From Carallia brachiata (Eukaryota > Streptophyta > Magnoliopsida > Malpighiales > Rhizophoraceae), in NCBI GenBank assembly GCA_021464245.1, contig JADCRB010000019.1, positions 1,364,001-1,428,000 on the forward strand: a stretch of DNA of 64,000 nt. Reading direction: 5' to 3'. Each line of letters starts with the position of its first letter. Position 1 is the first letter of the stretch. Under the pieces are notes generated by a model. The model was not told the origin of the DNA, made no database searches, and worked only from the letters and a program-made list of their open reading frames with translations. Made by a program: the position numbers and the translations under genes. Positions 28,560 through 42,181 of this stretch are shown one piece after another.

Positions 28560-29290
28560 CCTGACAGTTTCAATGCAGCTACAGAATATTCCAGATAGAG
28601 CAACAAGTACGTTATTCTACCGAAAACATGGAACCTCTTTTTTTTTTTTTTCCATCTCAAGAAACATATCAATAGCATCTTCAACCTGATTTCTACCCCA
28701 AAAGTATCAACCAGAACGCTACAAGTAAAAGATTGGCCTGCAAAATGCAGAATCCATTTTCTTAATGAATCCAAGAGCATCCTCAACTCCTAACCTTGCA
28801 GAAGACCATAAGCAACAATATCCGGTATGCACCCGTAGCAACCAATTCTCTGAAAATCTCCCTTGCCTTTGGAAGATTTTTTGCCTTACCCTAGCACACA
28901 GCTGCAGTACAAGTTTTTGAATCGGGAACAAACAGGTAACAGGTCCTTCACACTGTCGAAGATCTTTGGTGCTTTCCTAACATTTTTGGATTTGTGTAAA
29001 GCACTAAGCAAAGGTTTTGGTCACAATGTGCTTCTCCATGATATTGAATGTGTCAACAGCCGCCACTATACCTTTTAATGCAGAAGGTCTCTTCTACATC
29101 TAGAATCCTCCGTGTTCATGACATTCAAGAGAAAACCCCACATGATCTGATACTGCCTTATTTTAGCCTGAGACTTTATCATGCTATGGTGAGCCAAGCA
29201 CTAACTTCGCATATGACGTCGTGGCTTCTCGCCCTGCCCGCAGGGAAGGACATAAAACCAGTTAATAATGACCATCCTCAAAGGCTGAAA
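28560..29290 (-). pseudogene. Decayed pentatricopeptide-repeat (PPR) gene
   Basis: On the minus strand, pieces of an organelle-type P-class PPR protein can be followed across changing frames. In order they are: RRILDVE and AVDTFNIMEKH near 29110-29040, LLSALHKSKNVRKAPKIFDSVKD near 29010-28940, KIF/GKGDF then PDIVAYGLLQG near 28840-28800, GVEDALGFIKKMDSAFCRP near 28790-28740, and NVLVDTFG near 28700. PPR proteins bind organellar RNA. The order of motifs resembles the mitochondrial family around Arabidopsis At1g77360 (from memory). Many stops and frameshifts show it is dead. Transcription from either neighbour could read through it. Confidence 0.75.
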
Positions 29291-30571
29291 ATTTGCCAAT
29301 GCTAAAAATTTAGAAGCCTAATTTTTGATCACATATTCCTATGATTTGCAAAATTCCCCAGGCCAGCTATTAATGACTGAAACATAGCTTTTGAAATCGA
29401 CACACCTTCATGGCCGATTATAGGGACACAAGAATAAGACTCAACAAAATACACATCACAAAATCATGTGGGGTGATGGTGACAGAAACCTCGAAGCTTC
29501 AAGCCTGATGGTGACAGGCTGCAAGCAGAGTGAAGGATGGAGACTCGCGTGAGGGATAGAGGCTGAGAGTCAGATACTAAGAGAGAGTGATTAGTGAGAG
29601 AGTGCCAGAGAGGAGAAACGTAGAGAGATGTGCAAGAAGAGCGAATGACTTGGAAAGCTAGTAAAGAGCGGAGGCCAAAGAGGGTAGAGAAATGATAGTG
29701 AGAACATGAGAGATCATAGACTCAGAGTGAGATAGCAATAAGTGGCGCTGGAAGGGACTTACGACTTTGTGATTTAAGTTAAAATGTTCTAACTGCAATT
29801 ATTTATATAAAGGATAAATTAATGATTTAATATATCGGGTTGGAGTTGGCAGGTATTGCGCACCATTCCCCACAGTCGTCCCTGGTAAAAACTTTGGGCT
29901 TTCCTGATCCCACTTCTGGCAAGGTCCGAGTAGGTCCCCGCAGGGACGGGCTTATTGCCATCCCTAGCTATAACCAGGGAAAATTTAACCTGTTTCTGCA
30001 AATTCTGGACATTAAAGAAGGCACACCAGAGGTAATTTCTGCAACTAGTTTTATGCACTACAGTGCTGGAAGAACAGTAAAATAAATTCCAACAGAAGAA
30101 CAATTTATCAAGTAACCAATAACCCAACATAAGCTTTGCTTCTAACCATGTGGTCATATACAACATTCAAACTGGAATATCAGCAGAAAGGCACTTGTAA
30201 TTGATCGATAATTGAAGAAATTCAAGAGCAGATAATTCAAGATATGCATGAGGCATTGGCAAATTCCTTTTTATTACGTCACTAGTAAGTATTTACATTC
30301 CATGAAGGAGAAACATTCCCCAATGTGTAAGATACAACAAAAACACCCAAACCTATCAGGTGTTTCATACAATATACTATCATGCTCATGAAACTCTTAA
30401 TGGACGAACGAGCATCAGTTCCCCAAATAATGCAAACACAATAAGAAAAGTGGTAAAATCCCATGAACCCAAAGAACATTCAACTCTAAAAACATAACCC
30501 ATATTCACTACATACATCAATAACAACATCTAAATGCATACACAGAAACAAGTGAGCTTCATCTAGGTGGA
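29291..30571. other. Spacer with a possible transposon end
   Basis: A G+A-rich stretch at 29500-29760 carries many GAGAG words. At about 29830-29975 the minus strand has GGGATGGCAATAAGCCCGTC and a run of CCCCGCAGGGACGGG-like sequence, a composition common at plant repeat ends. No gene is supported. The right end probably holds the 3'-UTR of the glutaredoxin-like gene. Confidence 0.4.
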
Positions 30572-31428
30572 TCACGAGCAGCAATCCGGGCACCGAATCA
30601 AGCCATTCTCATTGCATTCCAAGCACCTCTTCAGCACATCCTCATCCTCATCAAATACCTTCCTGCTTCCACTACAATTCCCACACGGCACAAACCTCAC
30701 ATCTCCACATCCATCACACACAAAGCCAGGCTCCCTTCTGGGAATCCTATCAAGAAGCTTGGCCAATTCCCCAGTCTCAAACATTTGCTTGATCACATCA
30801 GCACCACCCACATAGTTCCCCTTTATAAACACCTGTGGCAAACTCACATTCTTCTCTGCCAACACGCTTTGCAGCTCCTTCTTATAATCTGAATCCATGG
30901 ATACATCCCTTTCATCGACCCACACCCTAAACCCTCTAAAGATCATCCTAACTGCATAACAATCCTCGTAAGTCCTTCGAACCCCACGCAAACTAGTTAA
31001 GTAAACCACAATCCGATCCTCAGTACCCAACAACCGGATACTGCTGTTAATGAATCCAAATGGGTACCGGCTAATTCGGGCCCTATGGATTTCATAGACC
31101 TCAGCTTATTGTTGAGGCTGCTGCTGGTCTGTGTCAGCTTATTGCTAAGGCTGCTGCTGGTCTGTGTTTGCAACTGGGATTGTGATTCATTTGAGATCAA
31201 TTTTGGGGGTTTTGGAGATTCAAACAAATTGCAGAGCTTCTTGACCTTACCTTTCATTGACTCGAACGAATTATAGAATCTCGACGAGGATTGCTGGTGG
31301 GGTTTCGAGGCTGTTGAATTCATTGTAAAAGATCTATTGAAGAAAGAAACGGCAGCAGCCGCGGCCGATGGCGTGGAAGTGGGTTTATGTTGGCCCTTGA
31401 ATTCCGTGTTCTTTTCAAATTCTGCCAT
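30572..31428 (-). CDS. Glutaredoxin domain Cys-rich protein (one-base frameshift)
   Basis: This is an intronless gene of the plant family with a glutaredoxin-like fold followed by a C-terminal zinc-ribbon-like Cys cluster (group III/IV Grx-like proteins). The N-terminal frame starts MAEFEKN at 31428 and includes SFFNRSFTMN and FESMKGKVKKLCNLFES, typical of the family's variable N-terminus. The domain frame reads GTEDRIVVYLTSLRGVRRTYEDC, then FRGFRVWVDERDVSMD, SLPQVFIKGNYVGGAD and GELAKLL. It ends with four CxxC pairs (CDGCG, CGNCSG, CLECNENG, CPDC) that could bind zinc, and stops at 30572. The two halves are in different frames, with the switch near 31045-31060. The domain frame has no ATG before AVRMIF, so one missing base, by mutation or assembly error, is the simplest reading. 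The usual CPYC active site is replaced by TSLRGVRRTYEDC, so classical redox activity is doubtful. Confidence 0.85.
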
Positions 31429-31742
31429 CGACCCAGATCAGCAAACGAGCTCAATTTACAGAATTTGAAGGCCCCAAATTGAAAAGAATCGAAAAGAATC
31501 TCGACCCCCAAAAACCCTAGACACGAGAAATTGGGGAAATTGGGGAATTCAAGGAGGGTTCTTTAGAATCAAAACCAAAAAAGACCAACGAGAACAAACA
31601 CAAATTTCAGAAAAAGATCGGAGCAGCCCGGCGCAGCGGTGGCAGAGAAGGAGAGATTATGATCGTACGATCCAAGCACAAAAGTGTAGTCTGATTGCTT
31701 CTGCTCTTCGTTTTTTTCTTGTTATTGGCTTTTGGCTAAGAA

Positions 31743-31784
31743 TACAAAAGAAAGATAGACAGACAGACAGAAAGATAGATAGAT

Positions 31785-31832
<48 letters not shown>
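31743..31832. repeat. GATA/GACA/GA microsatellite upstream of the glutaredoxin-like gene
   Basis: AGATAGACAGACAGACAGA is followed by GATAGATAG and then a GA run of nearly 40 bases. It lies about 320-400 bases upstream of the start codon, where GA/CT tracts often occur in plant promoters and leaders. Confidence 0.9.
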
Positions 31833-31837
<5 letters not shown>

Positions 31838-33780
31838 TTTTGTTGTGATTTTGGTGGGTGAGGAGAAGGAAAGGACGTTTCTTTTCTTTCTGGTTTCAGC
31901 TTTTTGATGGGGGAAGAAATGTGGAGGAAGATGACTTTTTGAGAAGAGTCGGAGGTTTGGTCTGGATGCTAAGTAAGGTAGATTATTATTTATTATCAAA
32001 GAATAAAACCTGTTTTTTTTTTTTTAATTAGTTATTAAACAGTAATAATAATTAACAACGTAATTATTATTTTTTTTTCAATTAACGAGCACGCAATTTT
32101 ATAAATTTGAATTAAAATATTTTATAAATGCAAAAATTAATTTAATTAGAGTGATGAGAGGTGTGTACTAGAAAATTCTTGACTTTCTCTAATGATTTAT
32201 TGTCATTTCTATTATAAATCAAAAAATTAAAAAAAATTTAAATTCATTTAAATGAAATAAAATTTTATATTATATGAAGAACCGTTATAACGGTTTGTAA
32301 TCAATTCTTAATGCACTAGTAAAAGTGATAAGTGTATAAAGCATAATTTTGATTGTTTTTGATACAATTATTGTGGATGTAGTTAGACATGGGAAAAAAA
32401 AAAACTAGAAAGGATTTCGTAAGTATAAATCTTTATTGATGGCTCAAGTATTTTATCAGGGAGTAATTTAAAATACTTGAGCATGAGCATCAAGATAAAA
32501 GAAAAATATAGGATAAATAAGCAAGGATAAGACAAAGATAAGATAAAAAAAAAAAAGATAAAAACCCATGGTTGAAGGAGAAAATAATTGTTGGAAGAAA
32601 AAAATTCTATATTTGTTTCAACAATTTCTATATATCTATACCGTATGCGGCGAGCTCTGTGTTTCTTTCTTTTTTGTCTTGTTTAGTTTACAGAATAGAT
32701 TTGAAAACTCAAATAATTTTTAAGTACTGTTCCGTAAACAGGAAAAAAAGGCCCAGAATAGATAGAAAAATTTATTTTTTACAATCAGTTAATTTATTTG
32801 TATAATAAGATACTTAATTTTTACAACAAAAAATATGTAAAAAAATACTTTCAAATTTTTTTATAATAATTTAATATTTCGTTGCACAGATAAATTGATT
32901 AGTTGCACAAACAAATTTTTCAATCTATTTTCCATCCACTTGTTTTATCTATATTTTTTTTGACAGAAGAAAACTCAAATAATAGACGAACAATTTGATG
33001 AGTTTATATGCATATCTAAATATATTATTATGGCAGTTTAATTGCATATTTGAGGACAATAACATGTTGAAAAGCTAAATAAAAAAAAAAGTGTAACAAA
33101 TAATTATACTAACATAATATGTAAATTAATCTGTGTAATTTTTGAATGCGTCCCTTAATAATAAAAAAATGCATAATATGCAAAACTCGTACACGCAATC
33201 GGGATGGCAGCATTCTTCTAACTTTTTTGAAATTTCCAATTACAAGTTTGTGATGTGTTTTTTACTTTTTTTGTTTTCTCTAGCGGGGCGAACGAAGGTT
33301 GAGGTCAGGAATCTGTGTTACAGCTCACAACAACAACCAACGCCGCCCCCCCGGTTTGAAAATACGCGGCTTAGTTTTGTTTGAAACTCGCAAGAAAAAC
33401 AAGATTTGACTAAATATAGGAAGGAATAAAAAGAAAAAATTAAAACCTACCGTTTATTTAATGACTTATATATATATATATATATTTATTTGTTTATTAA
33501 AATTTGATAAATATTTTATGAGATTATATTAGATTATTGTATAGCCATTTCATTATCTTTACTGCATTTTCATTAAAATTTTTCAAAACAAAAAAAACTA
33601 TTTTTCCCATACATTGTATGATTTTTTTTTTTAAATGGGTTTCTTATACAAAACCATCAGAACAATATGTAACATAGATCCTATGAATTGTGGGGCCCAC
33701 TCTTGCCAAGAAAGATTTATGAAATGAGAAACAAAAATTCATCATTTGCATATTTGTTTTTCTGGTTTTTTTTTTCATTA
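31833..33780. other. A+T-rich intergenic DNA
   Basis: No gene is supported. A perfect 16-base palindrome AACCGTTATAACGGTT lies at 32280-32295. The remainder is low-complexity sequence with stops in all frames. Confidence 0.5.
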
Positions 33781-33784
33781 CTAA

Positions 33785-35230
33785 GGGTGTGATTGAATTG
33801 TAGAAAATTGAATAAAAAGTGAATGAAAAAGAAAATGAATAGAAAATAGTACAATAATAATGATATTATAATTGATAAAAAGTCGTGAAAAGAAAATAAA
33901 TAGTAATTTGTAAGATGAAAAGTAAAAAATAATTATTTGAATTAATAAAAAATGAATAGAAAAAAATGAGTAGAAAATTTTAAATATTTTTTTTTTCTTT
34001 TCTCTTGAAAAAATGTCAAACATAGAGTAAGTAACAGTTACCAATTAATTATTTTTAAAAAATAGATGAAAGCGTTTTAAAGAATATTGCACGTGATAGA
34101 AATACTTTCACCCACATGTACAGGTAACCTCCATATAAATTTTTTTTTTTGACAATCCATATAAAAAATTTAAAAGCAGAGAAGATCGAATCCTTCATCA
34201 CTGTAAGGACGCAAAAGCTCCTTTACCAACCAGGCTACCATGCTTGTTTCTTTGCCGCAGTGAAGCCCTATACGTGCACATATATATCAAAAAAATGGGA
34301 CAATTAGCTCAGCTTGCTTCGCATCAAGGTAGATAAATTAAAGCTAAATCTCTAAATAGAGCCACAACATAATATATATATATATATATATAATAATAAA
34401 TTCATAAGATAACAACAATTGAGATTCTAAGTTCTTAATCTATCAGAAATTTTCTTATAGAGTTATTTATTGTTCATCTGATATCTTGTGGGCACACATG
34501 TTATAAAAAATTAATAATTGAGACATCTCTCTTTTTCTTCCTCTTTTTTTTTTTTGAATTCTTAGAGGCTTCAAAATGATTTTTTTTCACAAAAAAAAAC
34601 TATAACGATTTCTATTTCCAGAATCTCAAGTTACCATTATTTGAACATAGAGCTCTCGATATAAAGTTTGTAATGTTCTCTCTTTAATAGGATTAATTTA
34701 ATAACTGGTAAAAATGAGAAGATAATTATCCCTAATTACTATTCTTTGGATTCAGACCTGCATGTACACAATTTTTCCTAGTTTTAAATTAGTTTTGGGG
34801 TTACCACTCTCTTTTTTTATTACGGAATAACATGAGTTTTAATAACCCTCTATTTTTTTGGCATGGATTAGAAGCAACGAATTAGTTGATAAAATGTTTA
34901 AATTTTCTTGCATGCTTTTGCATTATGTTAGTGGTTATGCAATATATAAAATTGGTTTTTGAGTCTAAGATCTGGACCATCTTGCTTCTTTTGTGTCATG
35001 TATACTTGCTCTGACATCCTTTTTTTTTTTTCTTTTCTTTTTTTGCTTTGTTTGGACTGCAAGAAAGTAAATAGAAAAGAAAGAGAATAGACAATAGTAC
35101 AGTAATGATAATGTTATGACTGATAAAAAGTAATGATTAAAAAGTTGCGAGAAAGAAAATAAATAGTAATTTGTGAGAGAAAAAATAAAAATTAATTATT
35201 TGGATTGATAGAAAATGAATAGAGGGTATG
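33785..35230. repeat. Two diverged direct copies of an A-rich repeat
   Basis: The block at about 33785-33980 (AATGAATAGAAAATAGTACA, TGATAAAAAGT, GAAAATAAATAGTAATTTGT) recurs at about 35060-35226 in the same orientation with scattered differences. The copies are separated by about 1.1 kb of unrelated A+T-rich sequence. No inverted ends were found. They may be two insertions of one short family. Confidence 0.65.
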
Positions 35231-37950
35231 CTTACATATGTTGATGACGATTTTTAATATCATTAGACCAAAAGCCGATTAGTCTTTGATTTCATGATTG
35301 TATAGTTTACAATTACTTAGATGCGTCAGTGGTGGTTTGGCTTCAAACCCTGAACATCTAATTTAAATCAAATGCAAGTTTGTTCATTTATTTTCGTTTC
35401 GGGGTAATTAGCCATTGGTGTTTACTAAGCTCACGTTTTAATCACAGCCCCAACTGCAGGGAAGGGAAATTTTTGAAAGGCTCCTCCATGCAGACATTAT
35501 TCGTGTGGTGGTTCCAAAAGGTGGTGAGATTACTTGGTACTTATTTTTGTTTTTTTTTTTTTTTTTTTTTACTGTTTTTTCTCTATATTTATTTTGTTTT
35601 TTGTAATTTAATTTCGTTTAGTCAACCCCCCCAAAAAAAAAACTCTCCCATTTTCATTTTTTTTCCTTTGTCACAAAACAACCTTATGTTACTAGAAAGA
35701 ACAATTTTTTTTTGGCTAATGTATTTTTGTTTATTGATGTAACTTTAAAGCTTGGCTAAATGCGATTTATTCGATAAAATATAATATTTGTTTTTGGCAA
35801 TGTTATTTGCGAACATGTTCTAAGCATTTGATCAATATTCTGTTACTATCATTTCTTTTGTTTACCCAATTCCTTAACCTGTTTCTCTTCCAATTTTATA
35901 GATTTTGTTGGGAGAAGCTAACATGGTTATTACAGTTTTATTTTAAAAAAATTGATTCATTAACAAAAAAAACTATACCATTTTTCTTCTTTCTTCTTAA
36001 ATTATTATTGTCCAATTTTAGTGACTGCAAATTAACTGGGTTAATCTCTGCAATGAAGTCCAATGAAGCTATTTATCGTATATCAATTACGCAATAATCA
36101 TCTTTCATGCCTAAAAGGGTTATTTCGAGAATGCCAAATAAGAGTAGCTCTTTTTATTCCCCATTAACTCTACACTTATTTTTTAGGATTAAAACTAAGA
36201 ACTTTCACAATACAAGTATAAGTCTCAACGACTAGGATGTCTTCCATTGAACCAAATTCATCTTTCTTATATATATATGTAGTTCATATAAAATATGCTC
36301 CCATATTTTAGTTTCTAATATGCATGTAATTGCTCAATTTGGCTTGCTTAATTGGAAACATGAACTTATTTTTGGTTCAAGCATTTATTTATTTATTTGG
36401 TTGAACACCATGCGTTCTATGTTCTTGCTTTTGATTAATAGAATTTTCAGGCCTTTGCGAAGCTACCATAATCCAAGAGATTGTTTTAATTTTCATTGAC
36501 TATCTCTATTGAACATTGTTATTATCGTATATATTATCATATATTGTAGGGCTAATGTCCCAAAATTTGCTTACTAATTAATTCCTATTGACTTGTCTAT
36601 CCACGAAGTGTAAGGTTAGATCAAGAAGATTTTTATTTTGTGCCCTTGTGTGACGCTGATCTATATTGGTTTCAAGGAATGGGACATGTTTTGGGACTCT
36701 ATATATATATATATATACACATATATATATATATGCTGCTTTGTGGTCGGGGTTTTCCTTTGGCACTGCAAAATTAATAGCTCAATTTTGCTTGGGTTCA
36801 GCTTATATTCAGTCTCGGAAAAAAGACTTGTGGTGGATGAAATTACGTTGGGTTGGGAGTGGAACCCAACTTCTACAAGACAAAATATGATTAAGGAGGG
36901 TTGACAAGGATGCATAGATACTGTATACTTTAGTAAAGTGTCTGTATCAAACACTTATCAAATATAAATATAAATTAAATATGATATAAATACGTGTTTG
37001 ATATATTAAAAATGTATCTAATAAAAAAAAAAATAAATACACCTCAAACGCTTTAAAAACCCGTGAAAGGCAAGGTTTAACAAAAAAAACAAAAAAAATG
37101 ATGATGATGATGATGGACATGACCGAATGGCCCGTCGAGCATCTCAATCTCACATGGATGACAGGCCATTCTCTTTATTTATATTTTTTATATTTTTAAT
37201 AAATTTCAAAAGAAAGGCGCGGGCAGGCACATAAATTCTACAATCTCATAATCTAATGGACCGTTGGAATTTCTCATAAATTTCTAATTTTTTTTTCTTA
37301 TTGATTATAGGGATCAAAAATATTTATGCCACTCTGATAGGATGATGCAATTATTCCCTTTCACTTTGTATGTTTGCTTCCTTTATACATAGAGGAAAAG
37401 TTGGTGGGAATATTCTGTTACTAGATGTTTCGATCGTACTACAATAATAATCATAATTTTTATAACAATAATTATATTTTTTTGTAATAAAAATTAATAT
37501 TTTATTTTTTTATTATAAAAAATGTATATCTTATTATAAAAAATTTATGTATTATTATAATATAATTAAAACGTATGACAAAAACTATATGAACACCCCT
37601 TATATATACAACATTTTAATCTCCTTCTTTCCAACAGGTGCGGGCTTGGACTTTAATTGACGTTTAGTCGTTATCTTCTATCTTTTTTCCGGATCGTAGC
37701 TTTCAGTTGGGGCTGGACGTCCGTATCGCTTTGCCTCTTCTTAATAATATTTAGAGTGCAGTTACATACAGAGTTTTGTGTTGAAATTTTATTTTGAGTG
37801 AAATTGTAATTATTATTTTTAAAATTTTAACTGATATTTTTAAAATATAAAAATAATAATTATTTTAAAAATATCAATTCTGATTTAAAAAATAACAGTC
37901 ATAATTTCACTCGATATAAAATTTGAAATACAAACCACTGTAACACCAAC
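35231..37950. other. A+T-rich intergenic DNA with simple repeats
   Basis: The region has poly(T) near 35550-35572, TATA-type runs at 36701-36734 and (ATG)n at 37099-37113. A 12-bp inverted repeat GAATGGCCCGTC...GACAGGCCATTC lies at about 37125-37172. The open frames here are low-complexity. No gene is supported. Confidence 0.5.
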
Positions 37951-37959
37951 ATCTAATAA

Positions 37960-38790
37960 CAATATTATAAATCTATAACTGAGAGAAACTCTCTCCTTAT
38001 TTCACTCTCCAAAAAATAATTAAGAAAAAATCTCTCCTTTTTTTCATTCCCTAAATTTAATACAAATAAATCATTTAATTTTTTCTCTACAACCCAAATT
38101 GAAAAGCAATAAAAAAGGAATAAAAAATATTAAACGGAAACATTTTCTCTCCAACCCAAATTGAAAAGTATGTACCTAATAATAATATTATAAATTTGTA
38201 ATTGAGAGAAATTCTTTCTTTATTTTACTCCTCAAAAGATAATCGAGAAAAAATCTCTCCTTTTTTTACTCACTAAATTTAATGCAAACAAAATTTTTTC
38301 ATTGTAAAAATTGATTCATTGAAAATTTTCTCTCCAACACAAATCAAAAAGCAATCAAAAAAAGAAGCAAAAATTTTAAACAGAAAAAGTACAACTACAG
38401 TCACCAGATATACAACTATGATACAACCATCTTCATAATGTTTTTCAGCCATTTTACTACTCATAATGTTTTCCAGTCGTTTCACTCAGTAGAATAAAAG
38501 GGCAAAACAAAAAAAAAAAAAATAAAACAAATTCACACAAAGAGAAAATCAGAAGAATTACAAGAGTAGAGATATCGATATATTACCCTCCGGCGGCTCG
38601 AGATGATGGCACAAAATTCAATCATCCACCAGATAAAAAATTGATTGATTGAATTTTTTCTCTCCAACTCATATCAAAAAATAATTAAAAAAAGAATAAA
38701 AAATATTAAATGGAAAAGATACAATCACAGCCATAGGAGATAAAACCATGAGACAACCAATCTCCGGTTGATATGACCGATTTCTTTCTT
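37960..38790. repeat. Array of diverged direct repeats
   Basis: A unit with GAGAGAAA(C/T)TCT, AAAAAATCTCTCCTTTTTTT, CTAAATTTAAT and TTTTCTCTCCAAC occurs at about 37980-38165 and again at about 38200-38390. A third, shorter version (TTTTCTCTCCAACTCATATC then ACAATCACAGCC) is at about 38640-38760. It has no coding capacity. Confidence 0.6.
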
Positions 38791-41700
38791 TAATTTATCA
38801 ATTTTGATTTGCATCGAATATTTTGCACCAAATATGGAAAATTAAATAGGAAAACGTCAATTACGCTTAATTTCTATCTCCGAATATGGATTAAGTGACT
38901 GAATATGGAAGATAGTGACAAGTACTACAATATTTCATTTACAATCATCGATTCTGCTCTTTTTTTTATTTTTTCTTAATGGAAGTTTCCCTAATTTGAC
39001 ATGAATTAGGGGTAATAGAAAGGAAGAAAATTAATATAAATTTAATGCCAAATTTTCATTCAATTTTGTTCATGCCTAAGTAATCTTATAGGTATAGCTC
39101 TTTGACTTACATATAAACATAAACAAAATAAGCACTTGAACATTTGAATTACTATTTTAAAATAAATCATGCCCAAAAACTTTTTTTTTTAAAGAAAGGA
39201 ATTTTATAAAAAAAAGTATTTGCATATAATTTTTTTGGGTTGACTGAATATGGAATCAATAAATTAATACCAAAAACTCCATGGTTCAAAAATTGTTTCT
39301 TTTATTATTTTGGAAGGCGCCAAAATAGCCACAAAAGGTGAGAAAATGAGGAAATTAAATGTTAACATATGCAATTAAGGTCGAATTAATGACAATAATT
39401 AGGCAGCAATAATAATATTATGAAATTGAATTATTTTATGGTAATAATTCAAATAAAAATTTACCCTTGCTCAAAAAAGTTATAATTGTTATCATTTGTA
39501 ACTATTGTCAGTAATCGTAATGAAATAATTATTTCAAAGTAATTAATTGTGTTGCCATTAAGGCCAAATAATTGCCATTGTTGCTATCATAACAACAATA
39601 TTGTAACATTTATGTACATAGTACCCTATTAAATGTCATTTTATAGTTGATGACAAATTTGAGTGTTGAATACAACGGTAGCACCACAAAGGCCCAAGCA
39701 TAAAGCCCATAAAAAGACACACAAAGACACAAAAAGAATGATAATGGCTGAAAATATTCCTAAATTAATGTATTCTTAATTGGTAATTGCTATAAAATTC
39801 AAATTAACTATCATGGTTGGAATATTTGGGTGGAAAGAAACCTGTTTCTTTCCCATTTTGAATTATCAATGTTAATGATGACATGAAAATTAGCATATTT
39901 CACACCCGTTACTCCATGATTATATTCGTAAAATTGATATTCAAATTTAACTCTTATTCTCCTTAAATTGCATGTCATATTATTGACATAATTGTGTTAT
40001 CACATATTATTATATAATTAATGCATTAAATTATTCTGTTACTATGTATGACTATTGCAGTTGTTAGAGCAATTAATGCACTTGCATATTTCTTATTATT
40101 TTTTCCACAAAAAAACCGGCTTCCTTACGTATAACTATATATGTTTTTTTTTTATTTTTAATCAAATAACTATATATGTTATTCGATGGCAATCAATGAC
40201 TTTTAAGCCCTATCGTTGTGAGAAAACTACTCCAAAAAATAAGGGCAAAATAAATGAAATACAATTATAACAATTAATAACTAACATACACGTTAAATTC
40301 CCATTTACTAACATGTAGTAATTATACCCTTTTTTATTGTCTTTCATAAATTAAAATTATTACTAAAGATTTCGATTGACACTAATTTTGCCAAGGTAAT
40401 TTTTTTTAGCATCTCCCTAACTTTTAATTTTTTTTTTCTATTGGTGGTTCTACGTAAAATTTTTTTGATTTCTATGTTGTATTTGCAAATAGGGTTTCTT
40501 ACGAGCACTTTGTTGTTGGGACTTATCACTGGTATTTTGCTCGATTAATTTATGTCTGTTTTCCTATTTTTATTTCTTAATTAATGGCTAAATCTAGGGT
40601 TTGGGAACAAGGTTTTCATCTATAATTTGACTACTCAGACCTAATTGGAAAAAAAAATTGTGTCTAGATATGTTGACTTCACCTTTTTTTTTTTTTTTAG
40701 TATAGATATGTAAACTTTACCTTGATTGATTACATATGGGGATTCAAGAATTTGACGCTTTATGGGAAAATGGAGATAAAATTTATTTGGTGTGCTTTTT
40801 TTTTTTTTTAAATTGCGACTATTCTTGAGTACGATACAAAACTGTATTATTATCAGTTCTTAACAATGCTTGGAGATTGGGAAACTATGTTCGAGAAAAC
40901 CCTATGTTAAGGATTCGACATTATAATAAATCATTAAATTAGTTGGTGGAACAAAGAAAAAGAAAAATGGTGATGAAGATATTGCTGTTCTTTTGTCATC
41001 AGTTGGAATTTTAGGCAATTTTATTGTTGCATGTAGGAGTAATACACCTTTTTCTCTTAACTTATAACATCATTTCTCTAAATTGAATGCATAATCCCAA
41101 TGAAATAATGAAGAGCATAGTTTACATTGTCAAATATATGTCACACGTGGGGGAATTAAGCTCTTCAATGATGTTCTCATTTTCTATGCTAGGTCAAGTA
41201 TGATTTTCATGCTCCAAGGTATCACCAGACATATATGTGTGTGTATGTGCGTGTGTTCTTAGCCTTGGGAGGAAAAAGCAGTACACTATCTCTTTTTTTT
41301 TTTTTTGGATGGTAAACTATGATGAGATGTTCCGCGACCCCTTTTGCTCATCTAAGCATCCTATTCACCTGCAAATTGCCTTTTTCTATTCACCTTGGTC
41401 TAATATTATCAATAAGATGGTTAATGTACATTCATGATCATGACCTGATTTTTGAAAATTTTTTTAAAATAAGATGTCTTCTTTATCATTCTCTCACCAT
41501 AGTAGCAATCAAAAAAAAATTTAATTGATTATTAAACAGTATTTTGTTCACTAATTTATGATTCAAGAAGCACATACAAAAATAAAAGACCAACATTGCT
41601 AGAAAAAATATTTATAAAATTTAAAGAAATAGTAAAAAATTCATTTGAAAGTCATACAAATAGTGTGTGTATATAATAGAAAGATAGCTTTCAAGATCTT

Positions 41701-41900
41701 TTTAAGGAACCAAAAATAATGACATGTAACTTTATAAATTTCAAAGTTATTAGCAATTTACACATGAGCGATGGGGCGATATGGTTGCACAAAAAATTTA
41801 TTGCCATGACACTGCTAATTTACACATTTTCCAACCCAAGGTCGAAATCCGTACTTGTTTCACCTGCCCGACCATTGAGGCCAATGAACTTTGGGTTTTT
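38791..41900. other. A+T-rich intergenic DNA, no gene seen
   Basis: The stretch has stops in every frame and many poly(T) tracts (for example 40683-40699, 40797-40811, 41291-41306). No domain or clear element border was recognised. Confidence 0.5.
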
Positions 41901-42181
41901 TATTTGAGGGCGACTACGCAGCTGAACTAAAATGAGCCACCAGCGCCACACGGACAGGTGGCAGGCCATTGGAGCTCAGGCATGCGGAGGGTATTTTTTG
42001 TCACTTCCTGTAGTAAAGGCTACAATGGTCATTGACTACAAAGGGTTATAATAGGGATTTGGCAGAGAGAACCGAAATTAAAATGTAAAAAACAAAATCC
42101 CTAATTTCCTTCTTACAGTTCTCCAGCTTCTGGCCGTCTCTCTGCCTTCCTCGTTTCAATTTTGTCGGCTAAACTCAGCCT

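Noticed and set aside
30997..31428. A separate 143-residue protein overlapping the glutaredoxin domain
   Set aside because: Its N-terminus belongs to the same family protein as the downstream domain. It is the first part of one gene split by a one-base shift, and its last dozen residues are out-of-frame reading.
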